Shown: positions 1 through 9,262, numbered from the stretch's first letter. The stretch: DNA of 64,000 bases from Neobacillus fumarioli NBRC 102428 (GCF_001591485.1 NZ_BCUZ01000002.1:1-64000), one strand, 5' to 3'. Translations and numbers: made by a program. The notes: generated by a model not told the origin, from the sequence alone.

Positions 1-257
1 GGCTTCATATATAAAATAAATTTCTGTCTAATTTCCTCATTTAAGCTTCCATTATACTCACTGGCGTCATCCATGATATTAGAGACCGTTACTTTTGTTG
101 CTATAGTTTGGAAAAAATCTTTCCCACCCATAAGCGGGTTTTCAGGATCTACCTCCCCATTTGGAAAGACAACTTGAAATGCGTTACATTCTTCCAATAT
201 CATTTTAAATAATTTTTCCCAATAACGATTAGAGCAAACATTTGATATTACGATCAT
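1..257 (-). CDS. Hypothetical protein, C-terminus beyond window edge
   Basis: An open frame runs from an ATG at 257 to the left edge without a stop, giving 85 residues that begin MIVISNVCSNRYWEKLF. A ribosome binding site (AGGTGA) lies just upstream at about 261-268, which supports this start. I see no signal peptide or membrane segment and do not recognise the family. It is transcribed in the same direction as the ABC transporter genes that follow but is separated from them by about 115 bases with no clear signal. The gene is cut by the window, so its length and function stay open. Confidence 0.6.
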   Translation of the reverse strand, partial: MIVISNVCSNRYWEKLFKMILEECNAFQVVFPNGEVDPENPLMGGKDFFQTIATKVTVSNIMDDASEYNGSLNEEIRQKFILYMK

Positions 258-373
258 TTTTATCACCTACATAGTTGAATCAGTAGGAACTGGATTTTTT
301 CGTGGGATCTACACCAAATATAACATTTAAGCCCGGGTTTTCTGTGGAATTCCCAGGCTTTAAGTTTTTAAAT

Positions 374-1432
374 CTACTTTACGTTATCAACAAACTTATT
401 GGTGTAGGTCTGGCTTGGATCGACATTTTTGACTGCCGGTTTGAAGGCGGAAAGGATTTTTTGAACATTTTCCGGTACTCCCTCAGGCATTTTACCATCC
501 TTTGTGAACATCGGAAGCTGTCCTTTTAATGCTTGGATATATAAGTTCTTATCTCCTGCATAGTATTCCTGCGGCATTTTATCGGCAATTTCTTCAGGTG
601 TATGGGTGCTCATCCATTTCAATGTTTTCACATAGGCATTAGCTAATTTCTGAACGATATCCGGATGGGCGTTGACATAGTCGGTGTTCATATATAGGCT
701 TGTCGCAGCATATCCACCGCCTAGAGACTTTTTCGTTCCTTCTTTCGTATTCATGTCTACAAAGGTAAAGGCTAAATTTTTATTTAAAAGCATCGAAGCT
801 GTCGGTTCACTTGTAACTGCGCCGTCAATCCGCTTGTTTTGCATCGCTGCAATCAATGTTTGCCCTGCTCCAACAGGTAGCGGTTTATAATCACTTTCCT
901 TATTGCCGCCTTTTACCACATTATAGCTTGCAAGCATATTAGTAGAAGAGCCGAGCGATGTGACTCCAATGGTGAGTCCTTTTAAATCGGCTAAAGTTTT
1001 TACTTTGTCTTTTAAGCGGGTGGCGACCATTAGCTGCTCGCCGGGAACGTCTGCCATCGTGACAACGGCTTCCACTTTTTTCCCTTTTGCTAATAAATCT
1101 AACGTATGGTCATAGAAGCCGCCTGCCCCCTGAACCTGTCCGGCAAGCAAAGCCGTTTCCGCATTCTGTCCGGCACTTTCCGAAATGAGTTTCACATCCA
1201 GCCCCTCTGCTTTGTAATATCCCAGTTTCTCCGCCAGCATAAATGGTAAATAAATAATCTTTTCCAAACCGCCGACCATAATCGATACTTGCTGCGTAGT
1301 CTTAGACTTACTGCTTTCTTTTGACGTGCTAGGTGCTGACGTCGAATTATGAGAAGAACATCCAGACAACAGTATTGCAGCAATTGCCATTCCTGAAACT
1401 CCTTTACTTAAGCGTTTCATTGTTTTATTCAT
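374..1432 (-). CDS. ABC transporter substrate-binding lipoprotein (NMT1/SsuA-like)
   Basis: A 352-residue protein with a lipoprotein signal peptide: a basic start, a hydrophobic stretch, and the lipobox LLSGC with Cys25 as the lipidation site. A Ser/Thr/Lys-rich linker follows, then a periplasmic-binding fold of the NMT1/THI5-like class (SsuA, TauA, ThiY type), with the typical GGLEKIIYLPFMLAEKLGYY opening. It should hold a small nitrogen- or sulfur-containing substrate outside the membrane and pass it to the adjacent permease; the sequence does not tell which one. SD AAGGGGGATC precedes the ATG. It is the last of three minus-strand genes in the order ATPase, permease, binding protein. No THI-box or other riboswitch was seen upstream, so a thiamine-precursor role has no local support. 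Confidence 0.85.
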   Translation of the reverse strand: MNKTMKRLSKGVSGMAIAAILLSGCSSHNSTSAPSTSKESSKSKTTQQVSIMVGGLEKIIYLPFMLAEKLGYYKAEGLDVKLISESAGQNAETALLAGQVQGAGGFYDHTLDLLAKGKKVEAVVTMADVPGEQLMVATRLKDKVKTLADLKGLTIGVTSLGSSTNMLASYNVVKGGNKESDYKPLPVGAGQTLIAAMQNKRIDGAVTSEPTASMLLNKNLAFTFVDMNTKEGTKKSLGGGYAATSLYMNTDYVNAHPDIVQKLANAYVKTLKWMSTHTPEEIADKMPQEYYAGDKNLYIQALKGQLPMFTKDGKMPEGVPENVQKILSAFKPAVKNVDPSQTYTNKFVDNVK

Positions 1433-1496
1433 TCCAGATCCCCCTTGTACTTTTTACCAGGAATTTATAGCATCTAGCCACAGATTCCCCCTATAC

Positions 1497-2354
1497 TTAT
1501 TGCCGAATATGACGCCATGCGATAAAGCGTTTTTCCAATTTGGATACACCCCAGTCGGCAACCAAGGCCGTGATAGACAAGATGACCATGCCGGCGAAAA
1601 CGCCTATTGTATCAAAAGCCCCTTGTGCCTGAGCAATTAAATATCCTAATCCTTCTGTTGCCCCGACAAATTCCCCAACGACGGCGCCAATAAGCGCAAA
1701 GCCAAAACTAGTATGCAAACTTGATAGAATCCAAGTCAGCGCGGATGGGATGATGACATGCCGTGCCAACTGGCGTTTTGTCGCCCCTAACAGCCGTGCG
1801 TTATTCACTAGATTCCGGTCTACTTCGCGAACACCTTGAAAGGCATTAAAGAACACAATGAAAAAGGTTAATACCAGTCCAGAAGCAACCTTCGATGACA
1901 TTCCTAAGCCAAACCAAAGAATAAAAATCGGTACAAGCACAACGCGCGGAATCGCGTTGATCATTTTGATATAGGGACCTAAAATAACGGAAAGAAGTTC
2001 ATTTACTCCCAGCAAATAACCGAAAATAATCCCGGCAATTCCCCCTAAGATAAAGGAAAGAATCGTTTCCTCAAAAGTAACTAAAAACTGAACGTAAAGC
2101 GGACCAGCCGTTGTACCATCCACCACCCATGTCCAAATATGCTTCACAATATCAAATGGACTTGAGAAAAAGAACGGATCGATTATTTTATTACTTGATA
2201 AAATTTGCCACGTTCCCATCAAGACGATAAACACAGACCATTGCAGACTTAAATTGCGGATTCTCAAGTTTATGGCCTGCCGCCGAACTTCTGCCTTTCT
2301 CAAGACAACGGTATCGTTAACTGGATTTGACACGGAGTTTGTTTGCGTTCTCAT
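1497..2354 (-). CDS. ABC transporter permease (SsuC/TauC family)
   Basis: A 285-residue membrane protein with about six hydrophobic segments and the BPD_transp_1 fold. The region GATKRQLARHVIIPSALTWI, at about two thirds of the length, is the EAA loop that docks onto the ATPase. It forms the membrane channel for the substrate delivered by the adjacent lipoprotein. The ATG at 2354 is preceded by a GAGGTGA site, and its first 38 bases overlap the end of the ATPase gene, so translation is probably coupled. The length is normal for SsuC/TauC permeases. The substrate cannot be derived from sequence alone. Confidence 0.88.
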   Translation of the reverse strand: MRTQTNSVSNPVNDTVVLRKAEVRRQAINLRIRNLSLQWSVFIVLMGTWQILSSNKIIDPFFFSSPFDIVKHIWTWVVDGTTAGPLYVQFLVTFEETILSFILGGIAGIIFGYLLGVNELLSVILGPYIKMINAIPRVVLVPIFILWFGLGMSSKVASGLVLTFFIVFFNAFQGVREVDRNLVNNARLLGATKRQLARHVIIPSALTWILSSLHTSFGFALIGAVVGEFVGATEGLGYLIAQAQGAFDTIGVFAGMVILSITALVADWGVSKLEKRFIAWRHIRQ

Positions 2355-3123
2355 AACTGATCATCACCTCATCTTTCAAATCTTCCCAAATTTGTTTATG
2401 GATCTTCATAAAAGCTGGATCAAAACTGATTTCTGCGACATTCCTCGGCCTTGGAAAATCAATTTTATAATCTCCTTTGACTGTTGCTCCTGGTCCGGCT
2501 GTAAGAACAATCACCCGATCACTTAAGGCAATTGCCTCTTCCAAATCATGGGTGATAAAAAAGACGGATGCGGATGTTTCTTCCCAAATGCGAAGCAGCT
2601 CGTTCTCCATCAAATGCCTTGTGTGAACATCAAGGGCTGAAAACGACTCATCCATTAATAAAATTTCCGGCTGTACAATCAAACACTGTGCCAAAGCAAC
2701 CCGTTTCCTCATTCCTCCGGATAGCTGGGACGGATAATATCCTTCAAACCCTTTTAATCCGACGCGGGCAATCCATTTTCTTGCCTCGTCATACGACTCA
2801 CTCTTGCTGACACCCCTTAGCCTGAGCCCGAGCGACACATTGTCAATGACGGTTTTCCACGGAAAGGTGTTTTCGGTTTGGAATACACACGCCGCTTTCG
2901 GATTCATTCCCTGCAATTCCTCTCCTAAAATATACACCTCGCCGGCAGATGGCTGTTCAAAACCGGCAATTAAGCTTAAGGTTGTCGATTTCCCGCATCC
3001 CGTCGGTCCAACAATTGAGACAAATTCCCCTTTTGGAATTGTCAAATTGATATTTTTCAAGACCGTATGGACTTCGCCCGATGGCTTAATAAATTCCTTT
3101 GTCACACCGCTAAGTTCGATCAT
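2317..3123 (-). CDS. ABC transporter ATP-binding protein (SsuB/TauB-like)
   Basis: A 268-residue ATPase counted from the ATG at 3123 (protein start MIELSGVTKEF). It has Walker A GPTGCGKST, a Q-loop, the signature motif LSGGMRKRVALAQ, Walker B EILLMDESFSALD and the H-loop THDLEEA, so it is complete. It powers the import system made with the two downstream genes. The reading frame stays open upstream to a TTG at 3210, but that stretch is antisense to a histidine-kinase membrane segment and unlike the family. No ribosome binding site precedes either start. The sequence upstream of the ATG belongs to the truncated kinase, so the native promoter and leader appear to have been lost by a rearrangement at about 3124. 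Confidence 0.85.
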   Translation of the reverse strand: MIELSGVTKEFIKPSGEVHTVLKNINLTIPKGEFVSIVGPTGCGKSTTLSLIAGFEQPSAGEVYILGEELQGMNPKAACVFQTENTFPWKTVIDNVSLGLRLRGVSKSESYDEARKWIARVGLKGFEGYYPSQLSGGMRKRVALAQCLIVQPEILLMDESFSALDVHTRHLMENELLRIWEETSASVFFITHDLEEAIALSDRVIVLTAGPGATVKGDYKIDFPRPRNVAEISFDPAFMKIHKQIWEDLKDEVMISYENANKLRVKSS

Positions 3124-3124
3124 C

Positions 3125-4243
3125 GCATTGATACTCGAAATTACCGCTTTAGGCTTGATTGCTCTAATTGCCGGACTTATTGGCGCGTTTATTCTTTCTG
3201 GCCATATCAAAAAACAAATATTTAACTTGGAACCTTACGAAATTGCTTTCCTTACTCAGCAGCAGGCAGCGATATTGGAATCCATCCGTGAAGGAATCAT
3301 TGCCGTTGATACAAGTGGAAAAATCACAACCTTTAACCGAGAAGCAAAAAATTTGCTGCCAGATGAGCAAGAAGACCCGCTTGGCAGATCGATACAATCT
3401 ATTCTTCCGGGATCTCGTCTAACAGAAGTAATAAAGGAAGGAAATGCCCATTATGATCAGCCGATGATTATCGGCAATTCATTAGTAGTCGTCAACAGAA
3501 TTCCTGTGAAAATTGACGGAAAAGTCATTGGTGCTGTTGCCAGCTTTCGTGATAAGCTTCAACTTGACCAGTTGGACAAGAGGCTTGCGGACATTGGGCA
3601 ATATGTTGATACCATCAGAAGCCAGCGCCATGAATTTATGAATAAACTTCATCTTATTTCAGGCCTGATTCAAATGAAGGAATATGAACTTGTTAAAGAG
3701 GTAATAGAGGGTGTCCATCAGGAACAGCAAAAGGTTCTTAACTTTTTCCTCGCTCGGGTGAGGGACCCGGCAATTGTCGGGGTACTGATTGGGAAGATGC
3801 ACCGGGCAAAAGAGCTTGGAATACAGCTGAACATCTCTGATGATTCAAATGTACCAGAGCGCTGCCCGCATCGGGAAACCGTGCTTACCATCCTAGGAAA
3901 CGCAATTGAAAATGCAATCGAAGCAATTACAATGATGAGTGAAACGAGGCCCCTACCCAAAATCTCCGTTCAGATTAAAAATGAGGAAAAGCAGCTGTTA
4001 CTTACGGTTAGTGACACCGGTCCAGGCATTGATCCTGAACTCGGAGAAGAAATTTTTGCGGATGGCAGGTCCACAAAGGGCGAAGGACGTGGATTCGGTC
4101 TTGCCTTAGTCTCCCGCTTGGTTTCAAGATTAGACGGCAGTATTGTAATGAATTCTTCATCAAAAGGAGCATCATTACAAGTTTGTTTACCAATATGGAG
4201 GGATGTAAATGAACGAACCAATCAGAGTAATTGTTGTGGATGA
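3125..4243 (+). pseudogene. CitA/DcuS-type sensor histidine kinase lacking its N-terminal sensor
   Basis: The preserved part has a transmembrane helix, a linker (HIKKQIFNLEPYEIA), a PAS domain (SIREGIIAVD), the Spo0B-like phosphoacceptor helix RSQRHEFMNKLHLISGLIQ, and a HATPase domain with an N box (GNAIENAIEAI) and G boxes (DTGPGI, GRGFGLAL). Family members have a first transmembrane helix and an extracytoplasmic PAS sensor ahead of this, roughly 170 residues. Those are missing: upstream of about 3125 the frame runs antisense through the ABC ATPase gene. No start codon with a ribosome binding site is visible at the junction. The gene is therefore a 5' truncation, probably from a deletion that fused the two loci. 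Its response regulator follows with a 35-base overlap. Confidence 0.8.
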
Positions 4244-4895
4244 TGATTTCATGATTGCAAAACTTCATGGCAACTTTATTTCCGCCCAAAAAGGCTGCCA
4301 TCTTGTAGGAACTGCCCATAGCTATGCGGAAGCCATGAAGCTGATGAATACAGCTGCCCCTGATTTACTGCTTTTGGATATTTATCTCCCTGACCGATCC
4401 GGAATTGAGTTATTGCAAACCATTCGTTTGGAAAATTGGCGCTGCGATTTCATTTTAATAACAGCCGCAAAAGAACTGGAAATGGTAGAAGAAGGCTTCC
4501 GCTTCGGAGTCATCGATTATTTAATCAAACCATTTAATCTGACCCAGCTGCAATCAGCGATTCAAAAATATGTATAATTTAAATCCCGTGTATCCAGTTT
4601 TACTGAACTGAACCAAGGTACAGTAGATGAGCTGAAAAAATTGCGGATTTCTGAATCATCACCTTCCCCGCTCCCGCAAAAAGGAATTGACATTCGGACA
4701 TTAGAAAGAATAAAGAAATCGATCACCGGCTCCCTTCATCCATTAAGTGCCGAACAAATTTCAAAGTTGGCCGGTGTCAGCCTGTCGACAACAAGGAACT
4801 ATCTTTCCTATTTGGTTGAAGAACAAATCATCATTGAAGAACAGCAATACGGGACAGTCGGCAGGCCGTTAAGGCTGTACCGGATCGCAAACTAA
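4209..4895 (+). pseudogene. CitB/DctR-type response regulator interrupted by an in-frame stop
   Basis: The first 122 codons encode a receiver domain with the acidic pocket VVDDD, phosphoacceptor Asp in LLLLDIYLPDRSG, Thr in LITAAKE and Lys in DYLIKPF. A TAA at 4575-4577 then stops translation. The same frame continues without another stop for 106 codons and encodes the expected linker and the C-terminal helix-turn-helix (ISKLAGVSLSTTRNYLSYL, ending GRPLRLYRI). A CAA-to-TAA change would explain this exactly. SD GGAGG precedes the ATG at 4209. As it stands only a receiver without DNA-binding domain can be made. Together with the truncated kinase upstream, this two-component system for a dicarboxylate- or citrate-like signal is not functional as written. 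Confidence 0.85.
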
Positions 4896-5004
4896 AATTT
4901 ATCGTTTTCAGCCTGTTTTCGTTATGATTAATAAGGAACAATGGAAAAATATCGTTATTTATGTTATGAATAAGGAGTAGATATGATGAAAGAGGTTGAA
5001 AAGG

Positions 5005-6651
5005 GTGGAAAATCACACATCTAATTTTATAAAAGATATTATGATCAAAGATTTGGAATCCGGAAAGCATGACACGATTGTAACCCGCTTTCCGCCGGAA
5101 CCAAACGGATATTTACATATTGGCCACGCGAAATCAATTGTCCTGAATTTCGGTTTAGCTGACGAGTTTAATGGAAAAACCAATTTACGATTTGATGATA
5201 CAAATCCATTAAAAGAAGATGTTGAATATGTTAATTCGATTAAAGAAGATGTCAAATGGCTCGGCTTTGAATGGGACAATTTATGTTTTGCATCCAATTA
5301 TTTTGATGAAATGTACAAACGTGCTGTTCTACTAATCAAAAAAGGACTTGCCTATGTAGACGATTTGAATGCAGATGAGATCCGGGAATACCGCGGTACT
5401 CTAACGGAACCAGGAAAAGAAAGCCCTTATCGCAATCGTTCCATTGAAGAGAACCTTGATTTATTTGAACGTATGAAAAACGGTGAATTTGCGAGTGGTG
5501 AAAAAGTCTTAAGAGCGAAGATTGATATGGCTTCTCCTAATATCAATTTACGCGATCCGGTCCTCTATCGGATTTCTCATGCCACCCACCACAACACAGG
5601 TGACAAATGGTGCATTTATCCGATGTATGCTTTTGCCCATCCGCTGGAAGATGCCATTGAAGGGGTAACCCATTCCATTTGTACAATTGAATTTGAAGAC
5701 CAGCGCCCTCTCTATAATTGGGTGATCGAGCAATGCGAGATGGAAAATGTTCCACAGCAAATTGAATTTGGCCGTCTAAATCTTACTAATACGGTCATGA
5801 GTAAACGAAAACTGAAACAGCTGGTCGACGAAAAGGTTGTAGATGGCTGGGATGACCCAAGGATGCCAACCATTTCAGGTATGCGCAGACGAGGATTTAC
5901 ACCTGAATCCATTCGTACTTTCGTTCGTGAAACAGCGGTATCCAAGAATAATGCTACCGTAGATGTGGAAATGCTTGAGCATTTTGTCCGCGAAGATTTA
6001 AAGCTGAAAGCCCCTAGAACCATGGGTGTTATTCGTCCTTTAAAAGTGGTTATTACCAATTATCCGGAAGGGCAAATTGAATTGCTAGATGCGGAAATCA
6101 ATCCGGAAAATCCAGAAATGGGAACGAGAAAAATTCCATTCTCTCGCGAAATCTATATTGAGCAGGATGATTTTATGGAAAATCCGCCGAAGAAATATTT
6201 CCGGCTGTTCCCAGGAAATGAGGTCCGCCTCAAACATGCTTATTTCATTAAGTGCGAAGAAGTAGTGAAAGATGCCAATGGAAAGATCATTGAACTTCGC
6301 TGCACCTATGACCCAGAAACCAAAAGCGGCACCGGCTTTACTGGCAGAAAGGTAAAAGGAACCATTCATTGGGTAGAGGCTGCACACGCAGTGCCTGCTG
6401 AATTCCGTCTTTATGAGCCGTTAATTTTAGAAGAATCAGATGATGAGGAAAAATCATTCCTTGACAAGGTAAACCCAAATTCCCTTGCAGTATACCACGG
6501 ATTTGTGGAACCCAATATGAAAGAATGCCAGCCGCATGATAAATTCCAATTCTTTAGACATGGCTATTTCAATGTCGACCCGAAAGATACAACGGCGGAC
6601 CATCTTGTGTTTAACCGAATTGTCTCACTAAAGAGCTCATTTAAACTATAA
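5005..6651 (+). CDS. glnS: Glutaminyl-tRNA synthetase
   Basis: A 548-residue class I aminoacyl-tRNA synthetase that charges tRNA-Gln directly. The HIGH signature is in [15 protein letters not shown] (residues 38-41), and the KMSKS equivalent is MSKRK at 265-269. The intervening sequence RFDDTNP and the C-terminal anticodon-binding beta barrels are typical of bacterial GlnRS rather than GluRS. I chose the GTG at 5005 because GAGG lies nine bases upstream and the product then begins [12 protein letters not shown] like relatives; a TTG at 4996 is possible but sits directly on that site. No T-box leader was seen. A strong terminator follows. Most Bacillus species lack GlnRS and use GluRS plus the GatCAB amidotransferase, so its presence suggests transfer. 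Confidence 0.95.
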   Translation: MENHTSNFIKDIMIKDLESGKHDTIVTRFPPEPNGYLHIGHAKSIVLNFGLADEFNGKTNLRFDDTNPLKEDVEYVNSIKEDVKWLGFEWDNLCFASNYFDEMYKRAVLLIKKGLAYVDDLNADEIREYRGTLTEPGKESPYRNRSIEENLDLFERMKNGEFASGEKVLRAKIDMASPNINLRDPVLYRISHATHHNTGDKWCIYPMYAFAHPLEDAIEGVTHSICTIEFEDQRPLYNWVIEQCEMENVPQQIEFGRLNLTNTVMSKRKLKQLVDEKVVDGWDDPRMPTISGMRRRGFTPESIRTFVRETAVSKNNATVDVEMLEHFVREDLKLKAPRTMGVIRPLKVVITNYPEGQIELLDAEINPENPEMGTRKIPFSREIYIEQDDFMENPPKKYFRLFPGNEVRLKHAYFIKCEEVVKDANGKIIELRCTYDPETKSGTGFTGRKVKGTIHWVEAAHAVPAEFRLYEPLILEESDDEEKSFLDKVNPNSLAVYHGFVEPNMKECQPHDKFQFFRHGYFNVDPKDTTADHLVFNRIVSLKSSFKL

Positions 6652-6654
6652 GGA

Positions 6655-6687
6655 AAAGAACCAGATATTTGTCTGGTTCTTTTTTAC
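6655..6687. terminator. Bidirectional Rho-independent terminator between glnS and the M50 protease gene
   Basis: An 11-bp perfect stem (AAAGAACCAGA / TCTGGTTCTTT) with a six-base loop is flanked by A-rich and T-rich tracts on both sides. It can end transcription of glnS from the left and of the protease cluster from the right. Confidence 0.9.
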
Positions 6688-7862
6688 ACTTGGTATTTTT
6701 TCCTCCATGAGTTAAGCAGTAATAGGATTCCGACCAAAAGCTGGATAGAAAATAGAGTTGCATCCCAAAAACGGGTTGTCGACAAACCTTCTGAGAACCC
6801 TGGCAATACTTTTCTCATCGCAAATACTAATTGTGGAATATAATAGACAGCAAACAAGAAAAGAGTGATCCCTACACCAATACAATAAAAAATTGAATAG
6901 CAAAAAACCATTCTTTTTTCCCCAGGAAACATCACCTCTCCCGGCATTGTCTTTTTTCGAAATGGGATCAGCTTGCTTATGTACTGCTGGGCATTTTCCA
7001 TTAAGTTATAACAGCCTGTACTATTTTCAAGTACATAATACAAGTCCGTTTTCATATAAACACAACATTGATACACCATGCGAATAAATGTATCAAGCAC
7101 TACCATACGCAAGATCCCCGTGAAAACAGGGGAATTGTCTGGAAAAACAAGTTGTCCGGCCAATGCCAGGAATAAGAGGCTTGTGTCAAAACAAAGTCCC
7201 GCTAAATACAGAACATTTCGTTTCTTAGAAGGAAGCTTCCAAGCAGCTGACAAATCCGTTTCAAACACGACCAGAAACAAACGGTGACCCACACCCATCC
7301 TTGTCGGCAGATTATAAGCTCTCATCGCCAGCACATGCCCGAATTCATGAATAATTACAAGACACGAAGTAACAACCATCCAGGCCGGAATATTTAAGAA
7401 CATAAATTTAAACAGAAATAAGTCTTTGTAATGCGGAAACAAGGCGGGATGAGTAAGAAAGATGATGATATTCATCATAAAAAGCACAGAATACATCAAC
7501 AATCCAATCTTATGAAAGAAAAATTTTCCGACTTGGGGCGAAATCCACAAAAACCCTAATCTTTCATTATTTTTTTTCGAACCTTCAACTTTTTCACCAT
7601 CAATTTCTGAAATTAACTGCAAGCTTTGCAGTTGTTGAACAAAATCGATGATATCCACTTCTTCCGAAGGATATTTATGCTTTAATATTCTCTCAATTTC
7701 CCCTAATCGTTCGCCGCTTTGAATCAATTGAATCGCTTCAATACAAATCTTTGGCATTTCATAAAATTCACCCGAAGATACGTCTTCTAGTATATAATGT
7801 TTTTGATCAAAGTGAATCTCGATTGGAGAGATTGAGAGTCGCGAATTGAGTGAGATGTTCAT
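6684..7862 (-). CDS. M50-family membrane metalloprotease with N-terminal PqqD-like domain
   Basis: A 392-residue protein. Residues 1-85 form a small winged-helix-like region resembling PqqD/RiPP recognition elements (ILEDVSSGEFYEMP, then IIDFVQQLQSLQLI). After a linker come about six hydrophobic helices with the zinc motif HEFGH at residues 172-176 and a probable third ligand in KTDLYYVLEN (Asp273), as in site-2-type proteases. Such PqqD-M50 fusions accompany peptide-maturation systems, for example YydH. The inferred role is to bind and cut a small peptide in the membrane; the 18-residue CWWC peptide just upstream is the obvious candidate. SD AAGGGG lies 11 bases before the ATG. It is the last gene of a minus-strand cluster. 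Confidence 0.75.
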   Translation of the reverse strand: MNISLNSRLSISPIEIHFDQKHYILEDVSSGEFYEMPKICIEAIQLIQSGERLGEIERILKHKYPSEEVDIIDFVQQLQSLQLISEIDGEKVEGSKKNNERLGFLWISPQVGKFFFHKIGLLMYSVLFMMNIIIFLTHPALFPHYKDLFLFKFMFLNIPAWMVVTSCLVIIHEFGHVLAMRAYNLPTRMGVGHRLFLVVFETDLSAAWKLPSKKRNVLYLAGLCFDTSLLFLALAGQLVFPDNSPVFTGILRMVVLDTFIRMVYQCCVYMKTDLYYVLENSTGCYNLMENAQQYISKLIPFRKKTMPGEVMFPGEKRMVFCYSIFYCIGVGITLFLFAVYYIPQLVFAMRKVLPGFSEGLSTTRFWDATLFSIQLLVGILLLLNSWRKKYQV

Positions 7863-7893
7863 TCAAGCGGCCACCCCTTAAGAATATTAAAGG

Positions 7894-7920
7894 AGGATGC
7901 CAGCCTGAGCTAAGCATCCT
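7894..7920. repeat. Inverted repeat (hairpin) between CWWC peptide and protease genes
   Basis: AGGATGC and GCATCCT form a perfect 7-bp stem with an inner AGC/GCT pair. On the plus strand it is followed by TACTTTTTCTTT, so it resembles a terminator in that direction, but no plus-strand gene precedes it. On the minus strand it sits in the leader of the protease gene, where it could set the ratio of peptide to protease. Function is inferred. Confidence 0.5.
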
Positions 7921-7946
7921 ACTTTTTCTTTGCCATGTAGCCCTTA

Positions 7947-8003
7947 TTAAAAGTAACACCACCAACAAGTGGTTTTAATTTTCTTCAGCTTGCGGATTTT
8001 CAT
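7947..8003 (-). CDS. 18-residue candidate signal/RiPP precursor peptide with CWWC motif
   Basis: The minus strand has the strong site GAGGAGGTGA (8008-8017) correctly spaced before an ATG at 8003, giving MKIRKLKKIKTTCWWCYF and a TAA. The start overlaps the stop of the HD-GYP gene (ATGA), the usual layout for translational coupling. The product has a strongly basic front half (six Lys/Arg in ten) and a Cys-Trp-Trp-Cys-Tyr-Phe tail, as expected for a leader followed by a modified core. The next gene encodes a protease with a PqqD-like peptide-recognition domain. I know of no described family with this sequence. It could instead be a chance mini-frame used only for coupling, but the quality of its ribosome site and its composition argue for translation. 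Confidence 0.55.
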   Translation of the reverse strand: MKIRKLKKIKTTCWWCYF

Positions 8004-9163
8004 ATGTTCACCTCCTCTTTAATTTCTAGTTCCTTATTCCATGGATAGTTATCATGAAATTCGACCCATGCTGGAAAAACTTTCGTAAACTTCTCCACCA
8101 GCATTGGATCAAACTGGGAACCCTTACCTTTTATAATCCGTGTGTACGCCTCTTCCACTGATAATGCTTTGCGATACGATCTGGAAGAGGTCATCGCATC
8201 AAATGCATCTGCAATAGCAGCTACTCTTGGCAGCAATGGGATTTCTTCTCCCGTTAATTGATCGGGATAGCCTTTGCCGTCCCAGCGTTCATGATGAAAG
8301 CGGATAATATCGATATAGTCTTTTATTCCTTCAACATCTTTCACTGCCTCTGCCCCTACAACGGGATGCAATTTAATAATTTCATATTCTTCTTCTGTCA
8401 ATTTTCCAGGCTTCATCAAAATTCGATCTGGAATATGTACTTTGCCTATATCATGAAGCAGACAAGCATAATAAAATGATTTCTGTTCTGACTTTGAGAA
8501 TATTTCCAACTCATTTGCCAGCATCAGCGCATAACTTGCCACCCGTTCGCTGTGCCCTCTTGTATAGGGGTCTTTTAATTCCAAGGCAGCAATAACCCCT
8601 TTAACAATTCCTTCTAATTGATTGTTATAGGATTCCTTGATCGCTTTGAACTGTCCTTGTAGGCGGACTAACATAAAAAAGGACATAATTGTTAATATAA
8701 AAAATACCAATCCCGGTATAATAACATATGGATTCTCTAATATAAGGCCCATTAATGCATATTTTGCAATCATTCCTATACTAACCTGCCAAAAATATCG
8801 GAAATCCAAGAATAGCGGTAATGTTAACATTAAATATAATTCCACCAGATTCCCGCTATTATAGGAATGACCTTTGCCATAAAAACTTAAAATGTCCACA
8901 ATAAAAACCGTCAGTATGTAGAAACTAAAAAATACATATTTGATCCAAAATAGTTTTCCTGTCCTATTTAAATAGAAAATGACTGGAATCAGGATCGCTA
9001 ATACAATATAGTTAATATACCAAAACTTACTAGGAAACCCACTCTTTTGATGCGTAACATAAATGGGTAAAAAGTAATAATAGAAAATATCATATAGTAT
9101 ATAAATTAAATAGAAAAACAAAAGAAACCATTTAAGTGTTCGCCGTTCCTCATGATGGAGCAT
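8000..9163 (-). CDS. Membrane-bound HD-GYP domain protein
   Basis: A 387-residue protein with a six-helix membrane domain (residues about 8-168) and a C-terminal HD-GYP domain: HDIGK at 237-241 and HHERWDGKGYP at 290-300, with the expected metal-binding His and Asp residues. HD-GYP domains usually hydrolyse cyclic di-GMP, so it probably links a membrane signal to that messenger. Its membrane domain is clearly related to that of the neighbouring histidine kinase, sharing YD, LPxY, SGNLVEL and a YFWxV...MIxKY pattern. The ATG at 9163 is chosen because AGGTGA lies directly upstream; an upstream GTG at 9172 overlaps that site. The stop overlaps the start of the 18-residue peptide. Confidence 0.85.
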   Translation of the reverse strand: MLHHEERRTLKWFLLFFYLIYILYDIFYYYFLPIYVTHQKSGFPSKFWYINYIVLAILIPVIFYLNRTGKLFWIKYVFFSFYILTVFIVDILSFYGKGHSYNSGNLVELYLMLTLPLFLDFRYFWQVSIGMIAKYALMGLILENPYVIIPGLVFFILTIMSFFMLVRLQGQFKAIKESYNNQLEGIVKGVIAALELKDPYTRGHSERVASYALMLANELEIFSKSEQKSFYYACLLHDIGKVHIPDRILMKPGKLTEEEYEIIKLHPVVGAEAVKDVEGIKDYIDIIRFHHERWDGKGYPDQLTGEEIPLLPRVAAIADAFDAMTSSRSYRKALSVEEAYTRIIKGKGSQFDPMLVEKFTKVFPAWVEFHDNYPWNKELEIKEEVNI

Positions 9164-9262
9164 GAAAATCACCTATTCGTGTTATTGACACACAAACCTT
9201 TCATATGATCTAAGTTTGAGATTCTTCTATATTATATCTCATAGAAAAGGTCCTTGAAAACT

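Noticed and set aside
3125-3210. An N-terminally longer ABC ATPase starting at a TTG at 3210
   Set aside because: The extra residues are antisense to the kinase membrane helix, do not resemble the family, and have no ribosome site.
7919-7936. A five-codon frame (MAKKK) between the peptide and the protease
   Set aside because: It is too short and its possible ribosome site is too close. It is probably leader sequence.
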